Below are positions 33,945-42,742 of a stretch of 64,000 nucleotides of DNA, piece after piece. Source of the DNA: Chloroflexota bacterium. GTDB lineage: Bacteria > Chloroflexota > Anaerolineae > Promineifilales > Promineifilaceae. Every line of letters starts with the position of its first letter. Position 1 is the stretch's first letter. Location: contig JABFFZ010000003.1 in NCBI GenBank assembly GCA_013112725.1, forward strand, positions 62,001-126,000, given 5' to 3'. Made by a program: the position numbers and the translations under genes. Below the pieces are notes generated by a model. That model was not told the origin of the DNA. It did no database searches and saw nothing but the letters and a program-made list of their open reading frames with translations.

Positions 33945-34736
33945 TTAATCCGGGTGATCTTCAGGGATGGGGCTGCGCAGCGACCAGCCGCCGTCTACCT
34001 GGATCGTTTGGCCGGTGATGTGGCGGGCAGCGGGCGAAGCCAGGAAGAGGGCGGCGGCCACAATGTCCTCCACTTCTCCGGCACGGCCGTCCGGCGTCAC
34101 TCCACCCCATTTAGCCGCATAATCGGGATCGTCGGCTACCGTGCGTTCGGTGACAATCGCGCCGGGGCAGATGGCGTTGACGGTGATGCCATATGCACCC
34201 AATTCCAACGCCAGCACCCGCGCCATGTGAATGATGCCCGCCTTGCTGACGCCATAGGTTCCCAGGCTTTTGAAAGCGCGCACACCGGTGACAGAAGACA
34301 TGAGCAGGATACGGCCGTCTGTCGTCCCTCGTTCAATCATCTGCCGGGCAGCCGCCTGCGCCGTAAAGTAGCTGCCGCGTAAATTGACACCCATCACCCG
34401 GTCAAAATCAGCGGCGGTGTAGTCCAGAAACTTACCGTATTGGGTGATGCCGGCGTTGGCAATGACGATATCCAGACGGCCGTGCTGCTGCGCAAAATGA
34501 TGGACGGCCGTTTGCACGGCAGACACATCGGCCACATCAAAGGCATATGGCGTCACGGTCGGGCCAGGCAGTGTGCCGTTGATTTTACCGGCTGCCGCCT
34601 GGGCTAACGCCTCATCCACATCATTCAGCGCCACCATCGCCCCGGCTGCGGCAAACGCTTTGCACAGAGCAAAGCCAATGCCCACCCCCGCCCCGGTGAT
34701 AAAAACGGCCTTACCCGTAAATGGTTGTTGGTTCAT
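33945..34736 (-). CDS. Short-chain dehydrogenase/reductase
   Basis: The 263-residue SDR has the cofactor loop TGAGVGIG near residue 14, NAG in IVIANAGIT, catalytic Ser in MSSVTG, and Tyr/Lys in YGVSK. Ile-Cys-Pro-Gly (NAICPGAIVTE) completes the signature. Family members reduce or oxidise sugars, sugar acids or steroids with NAD(P). The link with a KDG-kinase-like gene suggests sugar-acid metabolism. I use the ATG at 34736; a GTG-initiated extension upstream is less likely. The gene lies 42 bp from the patatin gene, all in one direction. Confidence 0.9.
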   Translation of the reverse strand: MNQQPFTGKAVFITGAGVGIGFALCKAFAAAGAMVALNDVDEALAQAAAGKINGTLPGPTVTPYAFDVADVSAVQTAVHHFAQQHGRLDIVIANAGITQYGKFLDYTAADFDRVMGVNLRGSYFTAQAAARQMIERGTTDGRILLMSSVTGVRAFKSLGTYGVSKAGIIHMARVLALELGAYGITVNAICPGAIVTERTVADDPDYAAKWGGVTPDGRAGEVEDIVAAALFLASPAARHITGQTIQVDGGWSLRSPIPEDHPD

Positions 34737-34777
34737 GCTGTTTCTATGCGCCCATCCTGCAAATCTGTGTTCTACCA

Positions 34778-35698
34778 TTACAAAAAGAACTGCTCCACCC
34801 AGGCAACCGTCGGCCCAATGTCTACAGCGTGGGCATAAGTGAGCAGCCTGTCCATGCTGGCCACATCGTCCAGTTCCACAGGTTCCGGCAATGCTTTGTT
34901 CAGGCGATGGTATTGCTCTGGCCCTAAAATACGATGGCTTTCATAATTTTGGGCATCCATTGACCCTTCCAGCATGATGGGAATGGCCGGGCTGGCCCAT
35001 TGCAGCAGCCCCCAATTGTGCCGCTCTCCCTCAATCGCCCGTGAGGACAGACCGGTACCCAAAGATAGTAAACGAATGTCGGCCAACTGTTGGCCGCCGG
35101 TGCCGGGGTCTAGCGTCTGCGCCAGCGCCGCCATCGTCGGGCTGTTGGCCGCCACCCCGCCATCCACATACCCCTGGTAGGAGGGGAAGTAGGTGGGCGC
35201 GGCGCTGGTGTACATAGCCACATCGGCCAGCTTTTTGTCCGGGTCCCCGGTAGTGCCGGGGAAGTTATGGAAAAATTTGGGTCCCCAGCAGCGTGTTGGC
35301 CTGCGCCCGCCATCCAGGTCAAAGCTGGAAATCAGCACATGTTTGCCGCGCTGCGCCAGGTCGGCCATCGTCAGGTCGCCCAGCTCACTGGAAACGGCTT
35401 CCTGGAGCATCTGGTTATCATATTTGGCGCCAATCAGCCCCCACAAGGTGCGCAGTTGCCAGACCAATGAGCGGGAGAAGATGCGTGGTCCCCATTGTTG
35501 GTACAGGGCCACCCCTTCAGCCGGTGTACGCCCGGCTGCCAGCCCCAGGGCAATGATGCCGCCGGTAGACGTGCCGGCATACAAGTGAATGTCGTCCAGA
35601 AAAGTGGGCACGGCCGTCAAGATGCGGTCCAGCAGTACGGCCGTATACAATCCCCGTATCCCCCCTCCATCCAGGCACAAAATCCGAAACTTGCTCAT
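34778..35698 (-). CDS. Patatin-like phospholipase
   Basis: The 306-residue protein has the oxyanion loop GGGIRG (11-16), nucleophile Ser44 in GTSTGG, and catalytic Asp179 in VDGGVAANSP. It is close to the group of patatins annotated as CapV-like or as generic lipid acyl hydrolases, with a DLDGGRRPTRCW loop. It hydrolyses lipid acyl chains. There is no signal peptide. The start codon overlaps the stop of the PPOX gene (ATGA at 35695-35698), so the two are translationally coupled. No cyclic nucleotide synthase is nearby, so a CBASS role is not supported. Confidence 0.9.
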   Translation of the reverse strand: MSKFRILCLDGGGIRGLYTAVLLDRILTAVPTFLDDIHLYAGTSTGGIIALGLAAGRTPAEGVALYQQWGPRIFSRSLVWQLRTLWGLIGAKYDNQMLQEAVSSELGDLTMADLAQRGKHVLISSFDLDGGRRPTRCWGPKFFHNFPGTTGDPDKKLADVAMYTSAAPTYFPSYQGYVDGGVAANSPTMAALAQTLDPGTGGQQLADIRLLSLGTGLSSRAIEGERHNWGLLQWASPAIPIMLEGSMDAQNYESHRILGPEQYHRLNKALPEPVELDDVASMDRLLTYAHAVDIGPTVAWVEQFFL

Positions 35699-36090
35699 GA
35701 TATTTTCACCACACGTCTGGGTTTCAACCGCAGCACCACAAAATCCTCGTTCTGCCAGGATTGTAGATATTCTTCCGCCTTATCCGGCTCTTCGTAATGG
35801 CGGGTAATGCGCGTTGCCATCTCCTGATCGCGGTCATCCGCCACGACCAGATCACCATCAATCAGGTAACAGGGGCTACCCACCGGGTCGCCGCCAATGG
35901 CGATACAGCCCTTCGGGTTGGCCAGGGCGTTTTTCACCTTGCGATTGTCGCGGACAGAAAACAGCGCCAACTCCTCTCCATCCAGCATAAACCAGACCGG
36001 CACCGTGTGCGGATACCCATCCGGGCGGATGGTGGTAAACCGGACAATGACCGCCTGGCTTAACACGGAACGCATTTGTTCATCAAACAT
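35695..36090 (-). CDS. PPOX-class (pyridoxamine oxidase/F420-type) flavoprotein
   Basis: The 131-residue split-barrel protein has FTTIRPDGYPHTVPVWFMLDGEELALFSVRDNRKVKNALANP, typical of the PPOX-class F420- or FMN-binding family. The end VVLRLKPRRVVKIS is also typical. The family includes F420-dependent reductases and FMN oxidases. The cofactor cannot be told here, because other F420 genes are not visible. It is coupled to the patatin gene by a 4-bp overlap. Upstream (36091-36307) lies a short spacer with a degraded CGTTCCCACGCTCTGCGTGGAA-like hairpin. Confidence 0.85.
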   Translation of the reverse strand: MFDEQMRSVLSQAVIVRFTTIRPDGYPHTVPVWFMLDGEELALFSVRDNRKVKNALANPKGCIAIGGDPVGSPCYLIDGDLVVADDRDQEMATRITRHYEEPDKAEEYLQSWQNEDFVVLRLKPRRVVKIS

Positions 36091-36307
36091 ATATTTCCTC
36101 GTCCCTCGTTCCCACGCTCTGCGTGGAATGCCGATTAACTGTTGGGGTTTGGCCGTCGGAAACCCATATTTTCAGTTCGGCATCCCGTGTTATAGTAGTG
36201 AGTGGCTGGTATCAGCTACCAGCCCGATTTACCAGACCAAAAATAACATACAATGCTCCACCTTGCCACCACCCACGAATTCATCCTTTGTGGCGTATAA
36301 TTGCCCC

Positions 36308-37858
36308 ATGACTCCCTTAACTATTTCCGGCACAAATTTACAGGTTGACGATGTGGTGGCGGTGGCGCACGGCCGTACCGTGCAATTAGACCCCGCCGTC
36401 ATCCCCAAAATGGAACGGTCACGCACGGCCGTAGACGAACTGGTAGCGCGGGGCGAAGTGGTGTACGGCATCACCACGGGCTTCGGCCGTTTCAAAGACA
36501 AGATCATTTCCCCCGATCAGGTAAAACAGTTACAGGTCAATCTGGTACGTAGCCATGCGGTGGGTGTGGGGCCGCTGCTGCCGGAAACGGCCGTGCGCGC
36601 CATGCTCGTTGTCCGCGCCAATACGCTGGCGATTGGGCATTCGGGCGTGCGCCCCGCTGTTGTCCACCTGCTGCTAGAGATGCTCAACCAGCACATCCAC
36701 CCGCGCATCCCGGCGCAGGGGTCGCTGGGGGCCAGCGGCGATCTGGCCCCGCTGGCCCATCTGGCGCTGGTACTCATTGGCGAAGGGGAGGCGGTGGTGC
36801 AGGGAGAGGTAATGGACGGCCGTGCCGCCCTGGAGCAATGTGGCCTGCAACCATTGGAACTGGAAGCCAAAGAGGGACTGGCGCTGCTCAACGGCACCAG
36901 CTTTATGGTGGGCCTGGGTGCGCTGCAAGTGCGCCGGGCCATCAACCTGGCGCTGACCGCCGACATCGCCGCCGCCCTGACGTTGGAAGCCCTGCATGGG
37001 ACGGATCGCGCCTATGACGGCCGTGTCCATGCCGCCCGTCCTCACCCGCGCCAGATTGATTGTGCCGCCTTTTTGCGCCAGCTGTTGCAGGGCAGCCAGC
37101 TTCTACGCGGTTACGACCCGCTGAATGTGCAAGACCCGTACACGCTGCGCTGCGTGCCCCAGGTGCATGGCGCGGCCCGGGACGCTATTGCCTATGCGCA
37201 GTGGGTGATTGATATTGAACTCAATGCCGTAAACGACAACCCCATCATCTTTGTGGACGAAGAAACGGGCGCAGCCGACGTAATCTCGGCGGGCAATTTT
37301 CATGGCGAGCCGATTGCCCTGGCCATGGATTATATGAAGCTGGCGCTGACGGAGATTGGCAATATGAGCGAACGGCGCATGGCGCGGCTGGTGGATGCGG
37401 ACAGCAACGGCCGTGTCCTGCCCATGTTCCTCACCGCTGATGGCGGCCTGGAAAGTGGCCTGATGATGGCCCAATACACGGCCGCAGCCCTGGCTTCGGA
37501 GAACAAAGTCCTGGTTCACCCCGCCAGCGCGGACACCATCCCCAGCAGTGCCAATGTGGAAGACCATGTGAGCATGGGGGCGACGGCCGTGCGCCAGGCG
37601 GCGCAAATACTTGACCATGTGGAAACGATTGTAGCCATTGAACTGTTGGGCGCGGCCCAGGGGGTAGACTTCCGGCGGCAGGTGATGGGGGCGGAGAAAG
37701 AGTTCGGAAAGGGTACGGCCGTGGCCTACGCCCTCATCCGCCAATCCGTCCCCTTCCTGGCCGATGATACCCTCCTGGCCCCGCACATCGAACAGTTACG
37801 CCGGTTGGTGGCTGATGGCACAATCAAGCAGGCAGTGGAGGCGGTGTTGGAACGGTAA
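36308..37858 (+). CDS. hutH: Histidine ammonia-lyase
   Basis: The 516-residue enzyme starts at the ATG at 36308. The cofactor (MIO) motif Ala142-Ser143-Gly144 is intact within GSLGASGDLAPLAH. The substrate-selectivity pair is Ser82-His83 (LVRSHAVGVG), the pattern of histidine rather than tyrosine or phenylalanine lyases. YDGRVHAARPHPRQ and NDNPIIF are further conserved blocks. It converts histidine to urocanate and ammonia. No hutU, hutI or hutG is next to it, so the pathway genes would lie elsewhere, or the enzyme serves another purpose. An upstream open frame is probably non-coding. Confidence 0.93.
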   Translation: MTPLTISGTNLQVDDVVAVAHGRTVQLDPAVIPKMERSRTAVDELVARGEVVYGITTGFGRFKDKIISPDQVKQLQVNLVRSHAVGVGPLLPETAVRAMLVVRANTLAIGHSGVRPAVVHLLLEMLNQHIHPRIPAQGSLGASGDLAPLAHLALVLIGEGEAVVQGEVMDGRAALEQCGLQPLELEAKEGLALLNGTSFMVGLGALQVRRAINLALTADIAAALTLEALHGTDRAYDGRVHAARPHPRQIDCAAFLRQLLQGSQLLRGYDPLNVQDPYTLRCVPQVHGAARDAIAYAQWVIDIELNAVNDNPIIFVDEETGAADVISAGNFHGEPIALAMDYMKLALTEIGNMSERRMARLVDADSNGRVLPMFLTADGGLESGLMMAQYTAAALASENKVLVHPASADTIPSSANVEDHVSMGATAVRQAAQILDHVETIVAIELLGAAQGVDFRRQVMGAEKEFGKGTAVAYALIRQSVPFLADDTLLAPHIEQLRRLVADGTIKQAVEAVLER

Positions 37859-37921
37859 TCGGTTATCGGTTGATCCGCGAAGGACGCGAAGAAACGCGAA
37901 GGTGTAGAATTCTTGGATGAA

Positions 37922-38548
37922 ATGATGTTCAGTCCCATCCAATCAAAAGTGGGGGAACCTGTTTGGGAGATTGCCTGGTTGTTTCCTTACCAGGGAGATT
38001 GGACAGAAGCAGATTATCTGGCGCTTGAAACCAACCGGTTGATAGAACTGGACAACGGCCGTCTCATCTTCCTACCCATGCCCACCATGCCCCACCAACT
38101 GATCCTCGGCGAACTGGTATGCCGGTTTCATGATTTTGTGCGGGCAAATCGTCTAGGTACCGTTTTGCCCGCGCCACTGCCTGTACGATTATGGGAAGGA
38201 AGATACTGTGAACCCGACATTGTTTTTATGAACCAGGCGCGCGTTAACGCTCTCACAGGCGATTACCCGGATGGCGCGGACCTGCTGGTAGAAGTGATAA
38301 TCGGTGATGAAGAAGATAGAAACCGGGATTTGAAAAGCAAACGCACTGAATACGCCCGCGCCGGCGTTGCCGAGTATTGGATTGTTGATCCGAAAAAGAA
38401 GCGGGTAACCGTGCTGACGTTGGCCGGTGATGAATACATGGCACATGGTGAGTTTAAAGAAGGGGAGCGGGCGACGTCGGTGTTGTTGGATGGGTTTGCG
38501 GTGGCGGTCACGGCCGTGTTCGCCGCCGCCGAGTCCGGGAATCGGTAA
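37922..38548 (+). CDS. Uma2-family (DUF820) endonuclease-like protein
   Basis: The 208-residue protein has the Uma2 layout: WTEADYLALETNRLIELDNGRLIFLPMPTMPHQLIL at the start, then CEPDIVFM with the PD-(D/E)XK acidic residues. LLVEVIIGDEEDRNRDLKSKRTEYARAGVAEYWIVDP follows. Uma2 proteins are abundant in cyanobacteria and Chloroflexota and are assumed to be nucleases of mobile origin. Their role is unproven. The annotated start is the ATG at 37922; the region before it (CGCGAAGGACGCGAAGAAACGCGAAGG) is a low-complexity spacer. Confidence 0.85.
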   Translation: MMFSPIQSKVGEPVWEIAWLFPYQGDWTEADYLALETNRLIELDNGRLIFLPMPTMPHQLILGELVCRFHDFVRANRLGTVLPAPLPVRLWEGRYCEPDIVFMNQARVNALTGDYPDGADLLVEVIIGDEEDRNRDLKSKRTEYARAGVAEYWIVDPKKKRVTVLTLAGDEYMAHGEFKEGERATSVLLDGFAVAVTAVFAAAESGNR

Positions 38549-38675
38549 ACGGTGATCGGTGAACGGATGACGGCCGTTTGTGAATGGCTCTGGCGCATGT
38601 TAGAATAGCCTTATATACGGTTGGTGTGTAATGAGCATGGTAAATTGATAGGCGTTTAGAAAGGTGTTGTGAGAA

Positions 38676-39956
38676 ATGGCAGCCAAGACATTAGCTGAAG
38701 CATTTAACCTATTAGACCCCCTCAGACCCGTAACCCCAGAACAGGTGCCCCAACTCTTTGTGCAACGGCCGTACTCCCCCGTAGACAGGATCAAAGCCCA
38801 TTTGCAGATGACCGTTGCTCAGGCCAACCGCCCCCAAAAATTACTATTTGTCGGTCATCGCGGCGCCGGTAAATCTTCTGAACTGGCCTACCTGAGTACG
38901 CTCCTGCAAGATGAATTTTGGAGCATCTTCACTCCGCTTTACGATGTATTTCAAAGCCCATCGGTCAATCATACTGAAGTCATCTTTGCCATGTATCTGG
39001 CCATGCTGGAAAGCGCTACCCAAGAGGAGTTTATTGCCAAAGGGGTAGTCAGTGAAGGCTGGGAAAAGTTGATGGAGCATATCTACCGGCCGCTCCGTGA
39101 CTTTCTGTTCAGCCGCGACCCCATTCCCGCCGACACAGAAACCAGCATCACCATTAAGCTCAGTCTGCTAGTGGCCGAACTGGAAACCAAGATCGGCACA
39201 GAGTCCTTCACCCGCAACCAGGTCAAAGAAAAGTTTGAAGGCCGGATTGTAGACATTCTGGATAACATCAAACAGCTAACCCACTTACTGGAACAAAGAA
39301 GCGGCAAACGTCTGCTCTTTATTGTGGAAGATTTAGACAAATTTGACCTGGAGTCTACCCGCCGCCTCTTTCAAGAACATGCCCGCACCCTGACCGATCC
39401 CTATCCTTCGATCATTTACACCTTTCCCGTGGCCATGCGTTACCACAACGGCTACATGTCTATCCGGCACAGTTTCAACAATGCCTATTTGCTGCCGAAC
39501 ATCAGCCTGGTACACCGCAATGGTGAAACAGACCGGCAAGGGTACGAGACCATGGCCGCCATTCTAGACCGCCGCATGTCGCCCGATTTGTGGGCGGAAG
39601 GGGTGAAAGAGCAACTGATTGGCTGGTCGGGTGGGCACGCGCGCACGGCCGTGCAGCTCAGCCAGCAAGCCATCCTTAACGCCGTCGTAGACAAAGCAGG
39701 TCAGGTCGAACGTCCCCATCTGGAAGAAGCGTGTAAGGCTTTGCGCGCCGACTACATGTCCCTGCTCAAGCGAGAGCAGATCACCCTGCTGCGCGCCCTT
39801 CACCAGGACCCAAACAAAGACCTGGATGACACCACGCCGGAAAAACAGGCGTTGTTAGAAAACGGCAGCCTGCTGGAATATGCCAATACACGTGGCTACT
39901 GGGCCGATGTGAACCCGCTGGTGCGTGAATTGCTGGTGGAAAAATTAGAGGGTTAA
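38676..39956 (+). CDS. P-loop NTPase of an AAA/TPR pair
   Basis: The 426-residue protein starts MAAKTLAEAFNLLDPLRPVTPEQ. It has Walker A LFVGHRGAGKSSEL (60-68 core) and Walker B LLFIVEDLDKFD (212-221), with an alpha-helical insertion between (~95-200). The C-terminus contains a winged-helix-like region (~340-426). It resembles AAA_16/KAP/STAND-type NTPases found in large signalling or conflict proteins, but it is a separate subunit. A TPR protein with an N-terminal ATPase-like domain lacking a P-loop follows 29 bp later, so the two probably act together. The biological role is unknown. Confidence 0.75.
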   Translation: MAAKTLAEAFNLLDPLRPVTPEQVPQLFVQRPYSPVDRIKAHLQMTVAQANRPQKLLFVGHRGAGKSSELAYLSTLLQDEFWSIFTPLYDVFQSPSVNHTEVIFAMYLAMLESATQEEFIAKGVVSEGWEKLMEHIYRPLRDFLFSRDPIPADTETSITIKLSLLVAELETKIGTESFTRNQVKEKFEGRIVDILDNIKQLTHLLEQRSGKRLLFIVEDLDKFDLESTRRLFQEHARTLTDPYPSIIYTFPVAMRYHNGYMSIRHSFNNAYLLPNISLVHRNGETDRQGYETMAAILDRRMSPDLWAEGVKEQLIGWSGGHARTAVQLSQQAILNAVVDKAGQVERPHLEEACKALRADYMSLLKREQITLLRALHQDPNKDLDDTTPEKQALLENGSLLEYANTRGYWADVNPLVRELLVEKLEG

Positions 39957-39985
39957 CCGCCCCATCCGCCCCTCCCAATCTTGCT

Positions 39986-41260
39986 GTGAACGCCATCAAC
40001 TTCTCCCAGGCTGATGACCCGCTGGTGCAACTCCTGACCGGTCGAGAGTTTGAAAAGCTGGTGACAGTGGCCCAACTGTCAGAGCGCGGCGCTTTTGTCA
40101 TTGCCCGGTACAGCACCCCGGCCTCGCGCACCGCCCTGGTAGAAGCGCTGCGGCGGCGGGTAGCCCCCTTACCCATTTACGAACACACCCTCACCACCCG
40201 GCAGCCTGATGTGAAAGCCTATCTGGAACAGCTACCCCCTGCCCAAAAACAGCAGCGCGCTGTTGTTTGCCTCTATGACATCGAATCGGCCGGGCCGCAG
40301 GCCATCCGCCTGTTAGATCAGCGCCGTGACCAGTTGGCTGCCTATCCCCACACCCTCATTTTATGGATACAGCCGCAGCTTTGGGGCAAACTGGCTCTGG
40401 AAGCGCCCAACATCTTTTCCGGGCACAGCGGCGTTTTTGATCTGCGCCTGCCCGGCGGCCACTTTACCCGTGCTGCCGAAACGACCCCCACCTGGAGTTA
40501 CAGTTCACTGGCCGAGTGGCAGCAACTGGTAGACCAATATGAAACCCTGCTGGCGGAATATGAAGCCAGTCCACACGATGATCCCCGCGCTCGTTTTGAT
40601 CTGCATTACCGCCTGGCGCGGTTGTATCAGGATCGTTCTGATTTTGCCCTGGCCCGGCCCCACTATCATCAGGCCTATGCCTTACTAGAGCTGGAAGCCG
40701 ACCCTGCCGAACAGGCGGAAATGCTCTATCGCATCGGCCAGATGTATTACTACGACGGCGATCAGAATAACGCCCTGGAGATATTGGCACAGGCGTTGGG
40801 GCTGTTCCGGCAGGTGGGGGACAGGTTGGGCGAAGCCAACGTGCTGCAGGCCATCGGCGACGTGCAGAATTTCCGGGACGAACGGGACGCGGCCTTAGCC
40901 AGCTACGAGCAGGCGTTGGGGCTGTTCCGGCAGGTGGGGGCCAGGTTGGGCGAAGCCAACGTGCTGGCCGGAATGGGATTCTTGAAGTTAGATCAGGGAG
41001 ATGGGGAAGAAGGGGTGCACCTGTTACAGGCAGCCTTAGATTTGCATACACAAGTTGGCAGTCGTGTGGGGCAGTCCAATATTTGTTGGCAGTTGGGGAT
41101 GCGGTTTGCCCAGGCAGGGCGTCTGGCAGAGGCCGAACCGTTGATGGATCAGGCAGTAACATTGAGTAATCAATTTGCTCCCGGTCATCCGGTCACAGTT
41201 TACCGGGAATCCGTTCTGGCGCAGGTGCAGGCACAGCTAAACAGCTCCGCCAGCCCGTAG
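39986..41260 (+). CDS. TPR protein with P-loop-less NTPase-like N-terminus
   Basis: Residues ~1-165 have an alpha-beta pattern (GAFVIARYSTPASRTALVEAL ... PHTLILWIQPQLWGKLALEAPNIFSGHSGVFDLR). This resembles AAA-type domains of STAND proteins, but no Walker motifs are visible. From ~190 to the end there are about six TPR-like helical pairs (ALEILAQALGLFRQVGDRLGEANVL), with a nearly identical DNA repeat within. TPRs bind peptides or partner proteins. It follows the P-loop NTPase by 29 bp in the same direction. I infer that it is the sensing or scaffold subunit of that NTPase; the function is unknown. The N-terminal ATG at 39986 has no strong ribosome binding site. Confidence 0.75.
   Translation: MNAINFSQADDPLVQLLTGREFEKLVTVAQLSERGAFVIARYSTPASRTALVEALRRRVAPLPIYEHTLTTRQPDVKAYLEQLPPAQKQQRAVVCLYDIESAGPQAIRLLDQRRDQLAAYPHTLILWIQPQLWGKLALEAPNIFSGHSGVFDLRLPGGHFTRAAETTPTWSYSSLAEWQQLVDQYETLLAEYEASPHDDPRARFDLHYRLARLYQDRSDFALARPHYHQAYALLELEADPAEQAEMLYRIGQMYYYDGDQNNALEILAQALGLFRQVGDRLGEANVLQAIGDVQNFRDERDAALASYEQALGLFRQVGARLGEANVLAGMGFLKLDQGDGEEGVHLLQAALDLHTQVGSRVGQSNICWQLGMRFAQAGRLAEAEPLMDQAVTLSNQFAPGHPVTVYRESVLAQVQAQLNSSASP
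40790..40966 (+). repeat. Two 57-bp near-identical repeats, 120-bp period
   Basis: The 57-bp segments 40790-40846 and 40910-40966 differ at a single base (a/c at positions 40821 and 40941). They encode successive TPR units 40 residues apart. The near-identity points to recent duplication within the gene and suggests that copy number varies between strains. Confidence 0.85.
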
Positions 41261-41355
41261 TCGCTATGCGCAGTCTCGCTCAATGGGCTATCTGGCCCCA
41301 GGCAAACATCACCACCTTGCGCTATAATCCCCACACGGCCGTAATGGCTAGATTT

Positions 41356-41380
41356 CATAATTGATAATTCATAATTCTCC
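41356..41380. repeat. AATTGATAATTCATAATTC word repeat
   Basis: TTTCATAATTGATAATTCATAATTCTCC lies upstream of the thiolase ribosome binding site. It belongs to the AATTATGAATT word family. Confidence 0.5.
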
Positions 41381-41393
41381 AGGAGATTCCCCT

Positions 41394-42665
41394 ATGAACG
41401 AAGTCGTCATTGTCAGCGCCGCGCGCACCCCCATTGGCCGCCATGCGGGGGCGCTGGCGGAGGTGCGCCCGGACGATATGGCCGGGCTGGTGATCAAAGA
41501 AGTGGTCGCCCGCAGCGGCATTGACCCCCACACCATTGAAGAAGTGTACTTTGGCTGCGCCAACCAGGCGGGCGAAGATAACCGCAATGTGGCCCGCATG
41601 GGGGCGCTGCTGGCCGGGCTGCCACAGGCGGTGGCCGGTGTGACCGTCAATCGCCTCTGCGCCAGCGGCCTGAATGCGGTCAACCAGGCGGCCCGCGCCA
41701 TTCGCTGCGGCGAAGGGGAGGTGTTTATTGCCGGGGGTGTGGAGAGCATGAGCCGCGCCCCCTATTCCTTCCCCAAAAATTCCCGCGCCTGGGGGCCATC
41801 GGGCAACATTACCGGCTGGGACACGACGTTGGGCTGGCGCTACCCCAATCCGAAGATGGAGGCGCTGTTCCCGTTGGAAGCGATGGGGGAAACGGCCGAG
41901 AACATTTACCAGATGAGCCTGGAAGGGCAAATTACCGGCGGGCCAATCAGCCGCGAAGAGCAGGATGCCTTTGCCCTGGAAAGCCAGCGCCGCGCCTGCC
42001 AGGCGATCAACAACGGCTATTTTGCCCGCGAGATTGTGCCTGTGCCCCTGCCCTCCCGCAAAGGCGACCCGGTGTTGGTGGACACGGACGAACATCCACG
42101 CATCAAAAAGACGGCCAACGGCTATGAACTGGATACGGACATGGCCACGTTGGCCAAACTGCGCCCGGCCTTTCGCAAGGAGGGCACGGTGACGGCGGGT
42201 AACGCCAGTGGGCTAAATGATGGGGCTTGCGCCTTGCTGTTGATGTCGGCGCAGAAGGCGGAGGTATTGGGGCTACGGCCGTTGGCCCGGTGGGTGTCGT
42301 CTGGGGCAGCCGGCGTGGATCCACGGGTGATGGGTTTGGGGCCGGTCACGGCCGTGCCCAAAGCCCTCTCTCGCGCCGGGATCAGCATGGCCGACATTGA
42401 CCTGATCGAGTTAAACGAAGCGTTTGCCGTGCAGTCGCTGGCCGTCATGCGCGAATTGGGGATGCGCCCCGAAATCACCAACGTCAACGGCGGCGCGATT
42501 GCTCTGGGCCACCCCCTCGGCTGCTCCGGGGCGCGTATTCTCACCACCCTGCTCTACGAAATGCACCGCCGCGCCGACGAAGGCCAGCCCATGCGTTATG
42601 GGCTGGCAACCTTGTGCGTCGGCGTTGGCCAGGGGGAAGCAACGGTGGTTGAGTTGATCCGGTAA
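41394..42665 (+). CDS. Acetyl-CoA C-acyltransferase (thiolase)
   Basis: The 423-residue thiolase has the acylated cysteine in [11 protein letters not shown] (Cys89), the [11 protein letters not shown] histidine block, and the C-terminal CVGVGQGEA loop with the second catalytic cysteine. It starts [21 protein letters not shown] with AGGAGA before the ATG. It condenses or cleaves acyl-CoA; the nearby acyl-CoA synthetase favours a degradative or lipid-activation setting. No hydratase or dehydrogenase of beta-oxidation is adjacent. Identity as acetyltransferase or longer-chain acyltransferase cannot be settled from sequence reading. Confidence 0.92.
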   Translation: MNEVVIVSAARTPIGRHAGALAEVRPDDMAGLVIKEVVARSGIDPHTIEEVYFGCANQAGEDNRNVARMGALLAGLPQAVAGVTVNRLCASGLNAVNQAARAIRCGEGEVFIAGGVESMSRAPYSFPKNSRAWGPSGNITGWDTTLGWRYPNPKMEALFPLEAMGETAENIYQMSLEGQITGGPISREEQDAFALESQRRACQAINNGYFAREIVPVPLPSRKGDPVLVDTDEHPRIKKTANGYELDTDMATLAKLRPAFRKEGTVTAGNASGLNDGACALLLMSAQKAEVLGLRPLARWVSSGAAGVDPRVMGLGPVTAVPKALSRAGISMADIDLIELNEAFAVQSLAVMRELGMRPEITNVNGGAIALGHPLGCSGARILTTLLYEMHRRADEGQPMRYGLATLCVGVGQGEATVVELIR

Positions 42666-42669
42666 AAAA

Positions 42670-42741
42670 AGATGAGATGGGGAGATTAGGAGATTGAGAG
42701 ATTCAGTCTCCTAATCTCCCAATTCCCAATCTCCAATCTCC
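42670..42741. terminator. GGAGATTAGGAGATT hairpin
   Basis: GGGGAGATTAGGAGATTGAGAGATT pairs with AATCTCCCAATTCCCAATCTCC around CAGTCT. It lies between the thiolase stop and the metallo-hydrolase ATG and may terminate or attenuate transcription. Confidence 0.65.
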
Positions 42742-42742
42742 T

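Noticed and set aside
34778..35698. Patatin gene as part of a CBASS anti-phage operon
   Set aside because: No cyclic-oligonucleotide synthase is adjacent; the neighbour is a PPOX-class protein.
35897..36307. In-frame extension upstream of hutH
   Set aside because: It overlaps the divergent PPOX gene and lacks ammonia-lyase similarity; family length fits the ATG at 36308.
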